Part shown: positions 17,430 through 25,818 of the stretch, piece after piece
How the letters are laid out: the number at the start of each line of letters is the position of its first letter
How positions within the stretch are numbered: the first letter of the stretch is position 1
Source: Marinibaculum sp040216765
Lineage (GTDB): Bacteria > Pseudomonadota > Alphaproteobacteria > Ferrovibrionales > Ferrovibrionaceae
Assembly: GCA_040216765.1 (NCBI GenBank)
Contig: JAVJON010000045.1
Span: forward strand, 110,482 to 174,481
DNA length: 64,000 nucleotides
Direction: 5' to 3'
Program-made: the position numbers and the translations under genes
The notes under the pieces: generated by a model
The model's input: the letters and a program-made list of their open reading frames with translations, nothing else
Told to the model about the DNA's origin: nothing
The model's database searches: none

Positions 17430-18436
17430 GCGCGCACCAGGGCCGCCCCGGCGGCGAGCGCCCTGAGCTTGCCCTCCGCCACGGCGCGGGGCAGCGGGGC
17501 CATGCCGCAATTGCTGCAGGGGATCAGGCGCTCGGCATCGACATGGGCCAAGGCCGCGCGGATCGTGCCGGCGACCTCCTCAGGGCTTTCGACATCCTGG
17601 CCGGCGACATCCACCGCGCCGACCATCACCTGCTTGTCGGGCAGCAGGCCCAGCAGGTCCAGCGGCACGTGGGAGCGCGCGCATTCCAGCGAGACCTGGT
17701 CGATCCGGCTGGCGTTCAGGGCGGGGAAGATCGCCTCGTACTGGCGCCATTCGCCGCCCAGGGTCGCCTTCCACTTGATGTTCGCCTCGATGCCGTAGCC
17801 GTAGCAGATATGCACCGCGGTCTTGCAGGCCAGGCCCTCGATCGCCCGGTGCAGGGCGGCCACGCCCCAGTCGGACACCTCGTCCATGAAGACGTTGAAG
17901 GCGGGCTCGTCGAACTGGATGACGTCCACCCCGGCGGCCTCCAGCTCGCGCGCCTCCTCGTTCAGCACGGCGGCGAACGCCATCGCCATGTCGGCGCGGC
18001 GGCCGTAATGGGCATCGGCGATGGTGTCGCAGATCGTCATCGGCCCCGGCAGGGTCCATTTCACCCGGCGGGTGGTGTGGCCGCGCACGAAGCCGGCCTC
18101 CGGCCCGTGCACCGGCCCGGACCGGCGCACCGCCGCGGTGACCGTCGGGACCTCCACGGTGTAGCGGTTGTTGCGGATCCCCATCGGCGTCTTGAGGTTC
18201 CAGTCGATGCCCTGGATCCGCTCCAGGAAGCCATGCACGAAATGCGTCCGGAACTGCTCGCCATCGCCGACGATGTCGATGCCGGCATCCTCCTGGCTCT
18301 TCAGCCAGACCAGGGCGGCGTCGCGCTTGCCCTGGTCCAGGTCGGCGCCCGACAGCCGCCAGGGCGCCCAGAGCTTTTCCGGCTCCGCCAGCCAGGCCGG
18401 CTTCGGCAGGCTGCCCGCGATTGCGGTTTCCAGCAT
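17420..18436 (-). CDS. core-MetE type cobalamin-independent methionine synthase
   Basis: 338 residues, about the size of the catalytic C-terminal half of MetE and of archaeal/bacterial core-MetE. The zinc-ligand pattern is present in order: His and Cys in AVHICYGYG, Glu in SLECA, and Cys in IPCSNCGMAP. DEPAFNVF matches the family's DEPA motif. There is no N-terminal duplicated domain, so methyl-tetrahydropteroyl-polyglutamate is not necessarily the donor; core-MetE enzymes may use another methyl carrier. It stands alone on the minus strand, with a 66-base gap to the SDR gene. Confidence 0.85.
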   Translation of the reverse strand: MLETAIAGSLPKPAWLAEPEKLWAPWRLSGADLDQGKRDAALVWLKSQEDAGIDIVGDGEQFRTHFVHGFLERIQGIDWNLKTPMGIRNNRYTVEVPTVTAAVRRSGPVHGPEAGFVRGHTTRRVKWTLPGPMTICDTIADAHYGRRADMAMAFAAVLNEEARELEAAGVDVIQFDEPAFNVFMDEVSDWGVAALHRAIEGLACKTAVHICYGYGIEANIKWKATLGGEWRQYEAIFPALNASRIDQVSLECARSHVPLDLLGLLPDKQVMVGAVDVAGQDVESPEEVAGTIRAALAHVDAERLIPCSNCGMAPLPRAVAEGKLRALAAGAALVRAQL

Positions 18437-18502
18437 GTCGGTATCCTCCCCTGCAGGCCGCCCTCTCGGCCGGGGCGGGCGTGCGGGGAGGATAGCACGC
18501 GT

Positions 18503-19321
18503 TCAGTCCAGCGCGTCGAAGGCGCGCTCGATGCGGGCGAAGCGGCGCTGCACCGGGGTGCGGCTTTCCGGATGGCTGAGGATGTAGAGCTGGTCGGTGC
18601 CGACGGCGGCGGCCACCCGCTCGCCCATCTCCTCCACCTTCAGCACCCGGCCGGCGAGCTGCTCGTTGCTCTCGTCCTGCGCCAGCACCGCGGGCGAGGC
18701 CTCCGGCCCGCCCAGCGCGGCCGGGCGGTTGCGCTGCGACTGCTCGATATTGGTGGCGATCCGCATCGGGCAGAAGACGGAGACGCCGAGCTTCGTGCCG
18801 CGCAGCTCCTTGTGCAGCACCTCGGCCATCGCCACCACGCCGTACTTCGCCACGCAATAGGGGCCCAGCCCGACATTCGGCGCCAGGCCGGCGAAGGAGG
18901 CGGTGTAGAGCAGGTGCCCCTCCTCGCCCTGGTCCAGCATGCGCTGCAGGAACAGCTCGGTGCCGTGGATCGGCCCCCAGAGGTCGACGTCGATGATCCA
19001 TTTCCAGTCGGAATGCGTCATCTCCGCGATCGGCCCGCCGACCGCCACGCCGGCATTGTTGAACATCACATGCACCCCGCCATGGGCGGCGAAGGCGGTG
19101 TCGGCCAGCGCCGCCATGTCGTCGCGGCTGGACACGTCGCAGCGCTGCACGGTCACCGCGGCACCGGTGCGCTCCAGTTCGCCCTTGGCGGTGTCCAATG
19201 CGCCCTGCTCGATATCCGCCAGCACCAGGTTCATGCCGCGCCGGCCCAGCGCCTGCGCCGTGGCGAAGCCGATGCCGCTGGCCCCGCCGGTGATCACGGC
19301 GGTCTTGCCCTTGAAGTCCAT
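18503..19321 (-). CDS. short-chain dehydrogenase/reductase
   Basis: 272 residues. The Rossmann motif is VITGGASGIGFATA (TGxxxGxG), NNAG is present, and the active-site pair is YCVAK (YxxxK). The C-terminal 40 residues are longer than in many SDRs. The gene ends a minus-strand run of acyl-CoA dehydrogenase, phosphotransferase and SDR. This trio recurs in lipid or xenobiotic acyl-CoA degradation loci, so a hydroxyacyl or alcohol substrate is plausible. Cofactor preference was not determined. Confidence 0.9.
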   Translation of the reverse strand: MDFKGKTAVITGGASGIGFATAQALGRRGMNLVLADIEQGALDTAKGELERTGAAVTVQRCDVSSRDDMAALADTAFAAHGGVHVMFNNAGVAVGGPIAEMTHSDWKWIIDVDLWGPIHGTELFLQRMLDQGEEGHLLYTASFAGLAPNVGLGPYCVAKYGVVAMAEVLHKELRGTKLGVSVFCPMRIATNIEQSQRNRPAALGGPEASPAVLAQDESNEQLAGRVLKVEEMGERVAAAVGTDQLYILSHPESRTPVQRRFARIERAFDALD

Positions 19322-19355
19322 GCGTCTTTCTCCCGAAACTCTCTTTGTGCGGCGT

Positions 19356-20468
19356 TCAGCCGTAGCGGACCCGGCCCAGGGTGTCGGCCGCCATCTCCAG
19401 CAGCGGCGGGATCCGTTCGTTCATGCCCTTGAAGCGCTCGTCCTTCGTCTGGCCGCGGGCGTAGCGGATATAGATCTGCTGCACCACGGTGGCGGTCTTC
19501 CACATCGCGAAAGCCTCGTACCAGTGCAGCCGCGACAGGTCGAAACCGCCCATCCGGGCGGCATATTCCGCGGCGATGTCGGCGCGGCTGGGATAGCTCC
19601 CGCCCACCGGCGGCGGCATCACCATGCGCTGCGCCGGGTCGCCGGGCTCGTTCCAGTAGCCCAGCAGGGTGCCCAGGTCCGCCAGCGGGTCGCCGCGGGT
19701 GGTCATGTCCCAGTCGAAGATCGAGGTCACATTGTCCGGGTCGCCGGCCTGGAACTGGCAGTTGTCGATCTTCAGGTCGTTATGCACCAGGCTGACCCGC
19801 TGCAGGGCCGGCAGGTCCGCCGCCAGCCGGTCGTGCAGGTCGTAGAACAGCGGGACCTCCGCGTCCTTGGCATCCTCCCAGCGTGCCTTCCAGCCGGACA
19901 GCTGGCGCTCCATGAAGCCCTCAGGCCGGCCCAGTTCGCCCAGGCCGACCGCATCGGGGTCGACCAGGTGCAGGTCGGCCATGGCGCGCACCAGCGCCAG
20001 GCTCATGCGCCGCTCCAGGTCCGGGAAGCCGGTCATCTCCGGCGGGAAGCTGTCGCGCACCACGACCCCGGTGCGCCGCTCCATGACGAAGAAGTCGGCG
20101 CCGATCACCGTGGGATCGTCGCAGAACAGGAAGGCCCGCGGCGCGGTCGCCAGCGCCAGGTGCAGCCGCGACAGCACCCGATGCTCGCGCTTCATGTCGT
20201 GCGCGCCCTTGCCCACCGGCCCCAGGGGCGGGCGGCGCAGCACCATTTCGCGTGCGCCGCCATCCGACAGGGGGAATCGCAGGAGGTAGGTCAGGTTGGC
20301 CGAGCCGCCGCGGAACTGCTTGACCTGCATCGCGCCGGCCGGCAGGTCGGGCACCGCGTCGCGCAGCAGCGCCTCGACCTTCGGCCAGTCCATCTGCTCG
20401 TCGGGGCGGACCTCGCCCAGGGCCTCCAGTGCGTCGGGCGGGGCTTCCGGCTGCGCGGCGCCGCCCAT
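19356..20468 (-). CDS. APH-like phosphotransferase family protein linked to acyl-CoA dehydrogenase
   Basis: 370 residues. A protein-kinase-like fold is indicated by GGSANLTYLLRF (nucleotide loop), the catalytic loop SLVHNDLKIDNCQF and the metal-binding Asp in SIFDWDMTTRGDPLADLG. It resembles the aminoglycoside-phosphotransferase-like domain that precedes FadE11-type acyl-CoA dehydrogenases, rather than a resistance enzyme. The ATG at 20468 shares ATGA with the stop of the upstream dehydrogenase, so translation is coupled. In related proteins it may phosphorylate a hydroxy-acyl intermediate; that is not shown here. Confidence 0.88.
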   Translation of the reverse strand: MGGAAQPEAPPDALEALGEVRPDEQMDWPKVEALLRDAVPDLPAGAMQVKQFRGGSANLTYLLRFPLSDGGAREMVLRRPPLGPVGKGAHDMKREHRVLSRLHLALATAPRAFLFCDDPTVIGADFFVMERRTGVVVRDSFPPEMTGFPDLERRMSLALVRAMADLHLVDPDAVGLGELGRPEGFMERQLSGWKARWEDAKDAEVPLFYDLHDRLAADLPALQRVSLVHNDLKIDNCQFQAGDPDNVTSIFDWDMTTRGDPLADLGTLLGYWNEPGDPAQRMVMPPPVGGSYPSRADIAAEYAARMGGFDLSRLHWYEAFAMWKTATVVQQIYIRYARGQTKDERFKGMNERIPPLLEMAADTLGRVRYG

Positions 20469-21781
20469 CACACCGCCTCGCCGATCTCGAACTCCGCCTC
20501 CACCGGGTCGATCAGCCCGCCGAAGCGGTCGACAGCCTGCTGGCGCTGGTTCAGCAGGTGATAGGCGGGGAACTTCTCGTTGGACGGCTTGTAGTCGCGC
20601 AGCACCTGGCGGGCGACGGTGATCTTGTGCACCTCGGTCGGCCCGTCGGCCAGCGCCATGTGGAAGCTTTCCAGCACCTGGTCGGCAAAGGGCATCTCGG
20701 TCGACAGGCCCAGCGAGCCGTGCAGCTGCAGCGCGCGGGAGGCGACGTCGCGCAGCACCTTGGACATCATCACCTTCACCGCGGCGATGTCCTTCCGCAC
20801 CATGCGATAGTCCTTGTACTTGTCGATCCGCCAGGCGGAGCGCAGCACCAGCAGGCGGAACTGCTCCATCTCCACCCAGCTGTCGGCGATCTTCTCCTGC
20901 GTCATCTGCATGTCGGCCAGCCGCTGGCCCTGGCTCTCGCGGCTCAGCGCGCGCTCGCACATCATGTCGAAGGCCTTGCGGACCTGGCCCATGGTGCGCA
21001 TCGCATGGTGGATGCGGCCGCCGCCCAGGCGGGTCTGCGCCACCACGAAGCCGTCGCCCTGGCCGCCCAGCATATGGTCGGCCGGCACCCGCACATTGTC
21101 GTAATGCATGTACGCATGGCCGCCGACCCGTTCCGAGCCGATCCCGGTGTTGCGCAGGATCTTCACGCCGGGGGTGTCGGCCGGCACGATGAACATCGAC
21201 TGCCGGCGATAGGGATCGGCATGGTCGGGGTCGGTCACCGCCATGACAATGAAGAACGAGGCCCAGCGGGCGTTCGAGGAGAACCATTTCTCGCCGTTGA
21301 TCACCCAGTCGCCGCCCTCCTTCACCGCCCGGGTGGTGAAGATCTTCGGGTCGGCGCCACCCTGCGGCTCGGTCATCGAGAAGCAGGAGACGATCTCGTT
21401 GTTCAGCAGCGGATAGAGGAAGCGCTCCTTCTGCGCCTTGGTGCCGTAATGGGCGAGGATCTCGCCATTGCCGCTGTCGGGCGCCTGGCAGCCGAACACC
21501 GACGGCCCGAAGCGCGAGCGGCCGAGGATCTCGTTCATCAGCGCCAGCTTCACCTGGCCATAGCCCTGGCCGCCCAGGTCGGGGCCCAGATGGCAGGCCC
21601 AGAGCTTGCGCGCCTTCACCTGTTCCTGCAGCGGGCGGACCAGGCGGTTGCGGTCCTCGTTATGGACGTCCCAGGCGCTGCCCAGGACATGATCCAGCGG
21701 CTCCACCTCGCGGCGCACGAAATCCTCGATCCAGTCGAGTTCCGCCTGAAAGTCCGGATCGGTCTCGAATTCCCACGCCAC
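20468..21781 (-). CDS. acyl-CoA dehydrogenase
   Basis: 437 residues. The family core is clear: an N-terminal helical domain, then SMTEPQGGADPK and WVINGEKWFSSNA (FAD/substrate region), and a C-terminal helical domain with LQLHGSLGLSTEMPFA. The start is GTG at 21781 with GAGGAGGG six bases before it; longer versions run into GC-rich non-coding sequence. It heads the minus-strand operon with the phosphotransferase (ATGA overlap) and probably the SDR. It should oxidise an acyl-CoA using FAD and pass electrons to ETF. Substrate chain length is unknown. Confidence 0.9.
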   Translation of the reverse strand: MAWEFETDPDFQAELDWIEDFVRREVEPLDHVLGSAWDVHNEDRNRLVRPLQEQVKARKLWACHLGPDLGGQGYGQVKLALMNEILGRSRFGPSVFGCQAPDSGNGEILAHYGTKAQKERFLYPLLNNEIVSCFSMTEPQGGADPKIFTTRAVKEGGDWVINGEKWFSSNARWASFFIVMAVTDPDHADPYRRQSMFIVPADTPGVKILRNTGIGSERVGGHAYMHYDNVRVPADHMLGGQGDGFVVAQTRLGGGRIHHAMRTMGQVRKAFDMMCERALSRESQGQRLADMQMTQEKIADSWVEMEQFRLLVLRSAWRIDKYKDYRMVRKDIAAVKVMMSKVLRDVASRALQLHGSLGLSTEMPFADQVLESFHMALADGPTEVHKITVARQVLRDYKPSNEKFPAYHLLNQRQQAVDRFGGLIDPVEAEFEIGEAV

Positions 21782-21936
21782 GGCGCGCCCTCCTCGTTCT
21801 TTTTGTCCGACAATTTGGTCCACACTGTAGCGCAGGACGGGGGGGATCTGGCCAGACCATTTCACAGCCCTGCCGGTGCCCGAAGGCGGCCCGGCGGCTA
21901 TACTGGCGCCCGGGACGCAACAGCCGGGAGAGGGCG

Positions 21937-22353
21937 ATGAACATCGGGACGGCGGCGCGGGCCAGTGGCCTGCCCGCGAAGACCATCCGCTTCTACGAGG
22001 AGATCGGCCTGGTGACCGCGGGCCGTCGCCCCAACGGATTCCGCGAGTACGACGATTCATCCGTGCAGAAGCTGCGCTTCGTGCAGCGCGCCCGCGGCCT
22101 CGGCTTTTCGGTGGAGGATTGCCGCAGCCTGCTGTCGCTCTACGAGGATCGAGACCGGGCCAGCGCGGACGTCAAGGCGCTGGCAGAGGACCGCCTGGCG
22201 CAGATCGCGGCGAAGCTGGTCGAACTGAAGAGCCTGCAATCGGAACTGTCCCGCCTGGTCGAGGCCTGCAATGGCGACCACCGGCCGGATTGCCCGATCC
22301 TCGACGGGCTGTCCGCACAGCCGCCGCGACGGAGCGGGAAAAAAAGGCCTTGA
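21937..22353 (+). CDS. cueR: CueR-like MerR-family copper regulator
   Basis: 138 residues. The winged-helix N-terminus (MNIGTAARASGLPAKTIRFYEEIGLV) is followed by a long dimer helix. Two cysteines eight residues apart (EACNGDHRPDC) match the Cu+-binding Cys pair of CueR, and not the three-Cys arrangement of MerR. A GGGAGAG ribosome site precedes the ATG. It lies just upstream of the copper ATPase on the same strand, and the target promoter overlaps its own stop codon. Confidence 0.92.
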   Translation: MNIGTAARASGLPAKTIRFYEEIGLVTAGRRPNGFREYDDSSVQKLRFVQRARGLGFSVEDCRSLLSLYEDRDRASADVKALAEDRLAQIAAKLVELKSLQSELSRLVEACNGDHRPDCPILDGLSAQPPRRSGKKRP

Positions 22354-22380
22354 AGTTCCAGTTACTGGAAGACCTATATC
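22350..22380 (+). promoter_or_regulatory. CueR-type promoter/operator of the copper ATPase
   Basis: -35 TTGAAG (22350-22355) and -10 TATATC (22375-22380) are separated by 19 bases, the stretched spacing that MerR-family activators need. Inside the spacer is the exact palindrome TTCCAG-TTA-CTGGAA (22356-22370). The -35 box overlaps the cueR stop codon. The copper ATPase starts 53 bases after the -10. Confidence 0.9.
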
Positions 22381-22432
22381 CAATCCCGGATGCCGGCCCC
22401 ACGGACGGCGGCAGCAAGCGGGAGCGAGGATC

Positions 22433-24817
22433 ATGACCCCGGATCACACTGGCGGAGCGTGCCACCATCACGACCATCACGGCCATGCACCGCCGGAAGC
22501 GGCCGATGGCAAGGTGACCGACCCGGTCTGCGGCATGCAGGTCGACCCGGCAACGGCCAGCCACAGCATCGCGCATGACGGCCATCTCTGGCATTTCTGT
22601 TCGGGCCGCTGTGCCGACCGCTTCGCCGCCGATCCGGGCCGGTATGTCGGCGACGATGGCCGGGTCGTGCCGCCGGCGCCGGCCGAGGCGCAGCCGGGCG
22701 CCAGCTATACCTGCCCGATGCACCCGGAGGTCGTGCAGGACGGCCCGGGGAGCTGCCCGATATGCGGCATGGCACTGGAGCCCATGACCGTCACCGCCGA
22801 TGAGGGGCCGAACGAGGAGCTGGTCGACATGACCCGGCGCTTCTGGGTCAGCCTGGTCTTCACGGCGCCGGTCTTCGTGATCGCCATGTCCCGCCACCTG
22901 GTGCCTGGCGGCATCCACTTCGTCGACCCCGCCTGGCTGGACTGGGCCGAGTTCGTGCTGGCGACGCCGGTCGTGCTGTGGTGCGCCCTGCCCTTCTTCG
23001 CGCGCGGCATCGCATCCTTCCGCAGCCTGAACCTGAACATGTTCAGCCTGATCTCGGTCGGCGTGGCGGCGGCCTATCTCTACTCGGCGGTTGCCCTGCT
23101 GGCGCCGGGGCTGTTCCCGCCGGCCATGCTGGACGACCACGGGCGGATCGGCCTCTATTTCGAGGCGGCGGCGGTGATCGTCGCCCTGGTGCTGCTGGGA
23201 CAGGTGCTGGAGCTGCGCGCCCGCCACCGCACCGGCGCCGCGCTGCGCGCGCTGCTGGACCTGGCACCGAAGACCGCCCGGCGGATCGGCGACGGCGCGG
23301 AGGACGAGGATGTGCCGCTGGACCAGGTCGCCGCCGGCGACCGCCTGCGGGTGCGGCCGGGCGAAAGCGTGCCGGTCGACGGCGAGGTGCTGGAGGGCCA
23401 CAGCTCGGTCGACGAGAGCATGGTCACGGGCGAACCGGTGCCGGTGGAGAAGGCGGCCGGTGCCCGCCTGATCGGCGGCACCATCAACGGTACCGGGCCG
23501 CTGGTGATGCGGGCCGACCAGGTCGGCGCCGATACCATGCTGTCGCGGATCGTGCAGATGGTGGCGCAGGCACAGCGCAGCCGCGCGCCGATCCAGGGCC
23601 TGGCCGACAGGGTCTCGTCCTGGTTCGTGCCGATCGTGCTGGCGATCGCGGCGATCGCCTTCGTCGCCTGGATGGCGTTCGGCCCGGCACCCGCCTTCCC
23701 CTACGCCCTGGTCGCCGCCGTGTCGGTGCTGATCATCGCCTGTCCCTGCGCGCTGGGCCTGGCGACGCCGATGTCGATCATGGTCGGCGTGGGCCGTGGC
23801 GCGCAGGCCGGCGTCCTGGTCAAGGATGCCGCCGCCCTGGAGCGGATGGAAAAGGTCGACACCATCGTCGTCGACAAGACCGGCACCCTGACCCTGGGCC
23901 GGCCGGTGCTGGACCGCGTGCTGCCTGCCGACGGCTTCGGCGAGGACGAGCTTCTCGCCCTGGTCGCCGCCCTGGAGCGCGGCAGCGAGCATCCCCTGGC
24001 CGCCGCGATCCTGGACGGCGCGCAGGCGCGCGGCCTCTCCCTGCCGACGGCGACGGGGACCGAGGCGGTGACCGGAAAGGGCATCGCCGGCCAGGTCGGG
24101 GGCCGCCGGGTCGCCTTCGGCAATGCCCGGCTGATGGCGGACGCGAAGGTGCCCGTCGCCGCCATGGAGGCAGCGGCGGACCGGCTGCGCGACGCGGGTG
24201 CCACGGCCATGTTCGTCGCCGTCGACGGCGCGCCCGCCGGACTGATCGCGGTATCCGACCCGCCGAAGGAGAATGCGGCCGCGGCCGTGAAGGCCCTGCG
24301 CCAGGCCGGGCTGGAGGTGGTCATGCTGACCGGCGACAGCCGCCGCACGGCCGAGGCCGTTGCCCGCACCCTGGGCATCGACCGGGTGGAGGCCGAGGTG
24401 CTGCCCGCGGAGAAGCAGGAGGTGGTGAAGCGCCTGCAGGCCCAGGGCCGGGTGGTGGCGATGGCGGGCGACGGCGTGAACGACGCGCCGGGCCTGGCAC
24501 AGGCCGATGTCGGGATCGCCATGGGCACCGGGACCGACGTCGCGATTGAGAGCGCCGGCATCACCCTGCTGCAGGGCGACCTGTACGGCATCCTGCATGC
24601 CCGGCAGCTCAGCCGGGCCACCCTGCGCAACATCCGGCAGAACCTGGTCTTCGCCTTCGGCTACAACTCCATCGGCGTGCCGATCGCGGCGGGCATCCTG
24701 TTTCCCGCCTTCGGCCTGCTGCTGAGCCCGATGATCGCGGCCCTGGCGATGAGCCTGAGCTCGGTCTCGGTGATCGGCAATGCGCTGCGCCTGCGCGGCC
24801 TGAAGCTGCGGGACTGA
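22433..24817 (+). CDS. copA: Cu+-exporting P1B-type ATPase with YHS and heavy-metal-binding N-terminal domains
   Basis: 794 residues. A His-rich start (CHHHDHHGHA) precedes a YHS domain (DPVCGMQVDP, FCSGRCADRF) and then a TCPMHPEV/CPICGMALEP metal-binding domain; there is no classical HMA domain. Eight membrane helices, TGEPVPV, the Cu+ motif CPC in IACPCALGLATP, DKTGTLTLG (phospho-Asp) and GDGVNDAPGLA are all present, so it should be active. It exports Cu+ (and perhaps Ag+) to the periplasm under CueR control. The ATG at 22433 has GAGCGAGGA upstream. Confidence 0.94.
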   Translation: MTPDHTGGACHHHDHHGHAPPEAADGKVTDPVCGMQVDPATASHSIAHDGHLWHFCSGRCADRFAADPGRYVGDDGRVVPPAPAEAQPGASYTCPMHPEVVQDGPGSCPICGMALEPMTVTADEGPNEELVDMTRRFWVSLVFTAPVFVIAMSRHLVPGGIHFVDPAWLDWAEFVLATPVVLWCALPFFARGIASFRSLNLNMFSLISVGVAAAYLYSAVALLAPGLFPPAMLDDHGRIGLYFEAAAVIVALVLLGQVLELRARHRTGAALRALLDLAPKTARRIGDGAEDEDVPLDQVAAGDRLRVRPGESVPVDGEVLEGHSSVDESMVTGEPVPVEKAAGARLIGGTINGTGPLVMRADQVGADTMLSRIVQMVAQAQRSRAPIQGLADRVSSWFVPIVLAIAAIAFVAWMAFGPAPAFPYALVAAVSVLIIACPCALGLATPMSIMVGVGRGAQAGVLVKDAAALERMEKVDTIVVDKTGTLTLGRPVLDRVLPADGFGEDELLALVAALERGSEHPLAAAILDGAQARGLSLPTATGTEAVTGKGIAGQVGGRRVAFGNARLMADAKVPVAAMEAAADRLRDAGATAMFVAVDGAPAGLIAVSDPPKENAAAAVKALRQAGLEVVMLTGDSRRTAEAVARTLGIDRVEAEVLPAEKQEVVKRLQAQGRVVAMAGDGVNDAPGLAQADVGIAMGTGTDVAIESAGITLLQGDLYGILHARQLSRATLRNIRQNLVFAFGYNSIGVPIAAGILFPAFGLLLSPMIAALAMSLSSVSVIGNALRLRGLKLRD

Positions 24818-24825
24818 CCCGCGGC

Positions 24826-24861
24826 GGTGGCCGGCCGGCTCAGTACCGGCGGCCGGCCACC
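24826..24861. terminator. hairpin between copA and the CAP-domain gene
   Basis: GGTGGCCGGCC (24826-24836) and GGCCGGCCACC (24851-24861) form a perfect 11-base stem with a 14-base loop. It lies between convergent genes and overlaps the stop codon of the minus-strand CAP gene. It can act on both strands. Confidence 0.55.
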
Positions 24862-25814
24862 AGCACGGCCGCCTTGCGGCCGGGGTCCGGCGACGCTGCG
24901 GCCGACCCCAGATGGGTGAAGTCCGGGCGCAGCAGGTTGCTGCCGCCGGACTGGGCCAGCCAGCGTGCGGCGAAGGCCTCCAGGTCGGCATCGGTCACCG
25001 CCGCGCCGCAGCCCTGGCAGCCCGCGACCAGGACCGCCAGCCCCGCCCAGCCGGCCCGCCCGGCCGCAGGCAGGGCATCCCGCGCATCGCCCGGGGGCAG
25101 GGCCAGCGCTTCGCCGGGCGCCGGCAGCAGGCTCTCGGCCGCCCGGTCCAGATCCGCGGCAGGCGCCAGCGGCGCCAGCCCGGCCGCCACGCGGGCCGCG
25201 TTGATCCGCTGCCGCACCAGGTCCGCGGCAATGCCGGGCGGCACCGGCCGCGCGGGCGCGGCGCCTTCCGCGCCGGTGGACAGCGGCTCGCCCGGGCCGG
25301 CAAAGACCTGCACCGCGTGGAGGCGATCGCCGGCCTGGACAAGGCCGAAGCCGAACCGGTCGAAACCGGCGCCAAGCAGGTTCCGGCGATGGTCGGCGCT
25401 GGCCATCCAGCCGGCCTGCAGGCGGCCGATGCGGGTCGCCGGGGCCGCGCCGGCGCATCCCTCGCACATCGCCAGGTTCTCGCCGACCAGCAGCCAGGGC
25501 GACCCGCCCGCGGCCCGGAACCGGTCGTCGGCCGTGCGGCCCTCGGGATCGGCATGGCCGAAGAAGCCGCGCCGCGCCATCGCCTCGGCATGGGCCTGCG
25601 CCACCCCGTTCAGCCGGGCGGAGAGCCGCAGCGGCGGCAGCCCGTTGCGCGCCCGATCCTCGTTCGCCAGCTCCAGGGCCTGTTCCCGGGCCCGTTCCTG
25701 GGCCTGTTCCGGGGCCCCCGCCCCCGCCCCGGCCGGCCGGCCGAGCAGGATCAGCGCCACCAGCAGCGCCAGCGCCGTCTGGCGCAGGCGGATCGGGCCG
25801 GCCGCTCCCGCCAT
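24840..25814 (-). CDS. secreted CAP/SCP-domain protein
   Basis: 324 residues. A signal peptide or membrane anchor lies at 12-30 (LALLVALILLG, cleavage near AGA). An Ala/Glu-rich stretch leads to a CAP domain with the CAP1-like NEDRARNGLPPLRLSARLN, AQAHAEAMARRGFFGH (His) and GENLA. HRRNLLGAGFDRFGFG closes the fold. The last ~120 residues are a divergent Ala-rich region with CQGCG that I cannot assign. Such proteins are extracytoplasmic and of unclear role. The start lies 4 bases after the stop of the upstream diguanylate cyclase, so co-expression is likely. Confidence 0.85.
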   Translation of the reverse strand: MAGAAGPIRLRQTALALLVALILLGRPAGAGAGAPEQAQERAREQALELANEDRARNGLPPLRLSARLNGVAQAHAEAMARRGFFGHADPEGRTADDRFRAAGGSPWLLVGENLAMCEGCAGAAPATRIGRLQAGWMASADHRRNLLGAGFDRFGFGLVQAGDRLHAVQVFAGPGEPLSTGAEGAAPARPVPPGIAADLVRQRINAARVAAGLAPLAPAADLDRAAESLLPAPGEALALPPGDARDALPAAGRAGWAGLAVLVAGCQGCGAAVTDADLEAFAARWLAQSGGSNLLRPDFTHLGSAAASPDPGRKAAVLVAGRRY

Positions 25815-25818
25815 GCCG

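Noticed and set aside
15467..19432. Plus-strand open frame of about 1320 codons
   Set aside because: It overlaps a hybrid kinase in another frame and the MetE/SDR genes on the opposite strand, all with full catalytic motifs; the long frame has none.
19356..20468. Aminoglycoside resistance gene
   Set aside because: The protein is APH-like, but its coupling to an acyl-CoA dehydrogenase and SDR fits the metabolic relatives better than drug resistance.
22172..24991. Minus-strand open frame of about 940 codons opposite the copper ATPase
   Set aside because: Shadow of a clear P-type ATPase gene; low-complexity His/Gln/Arg protein.
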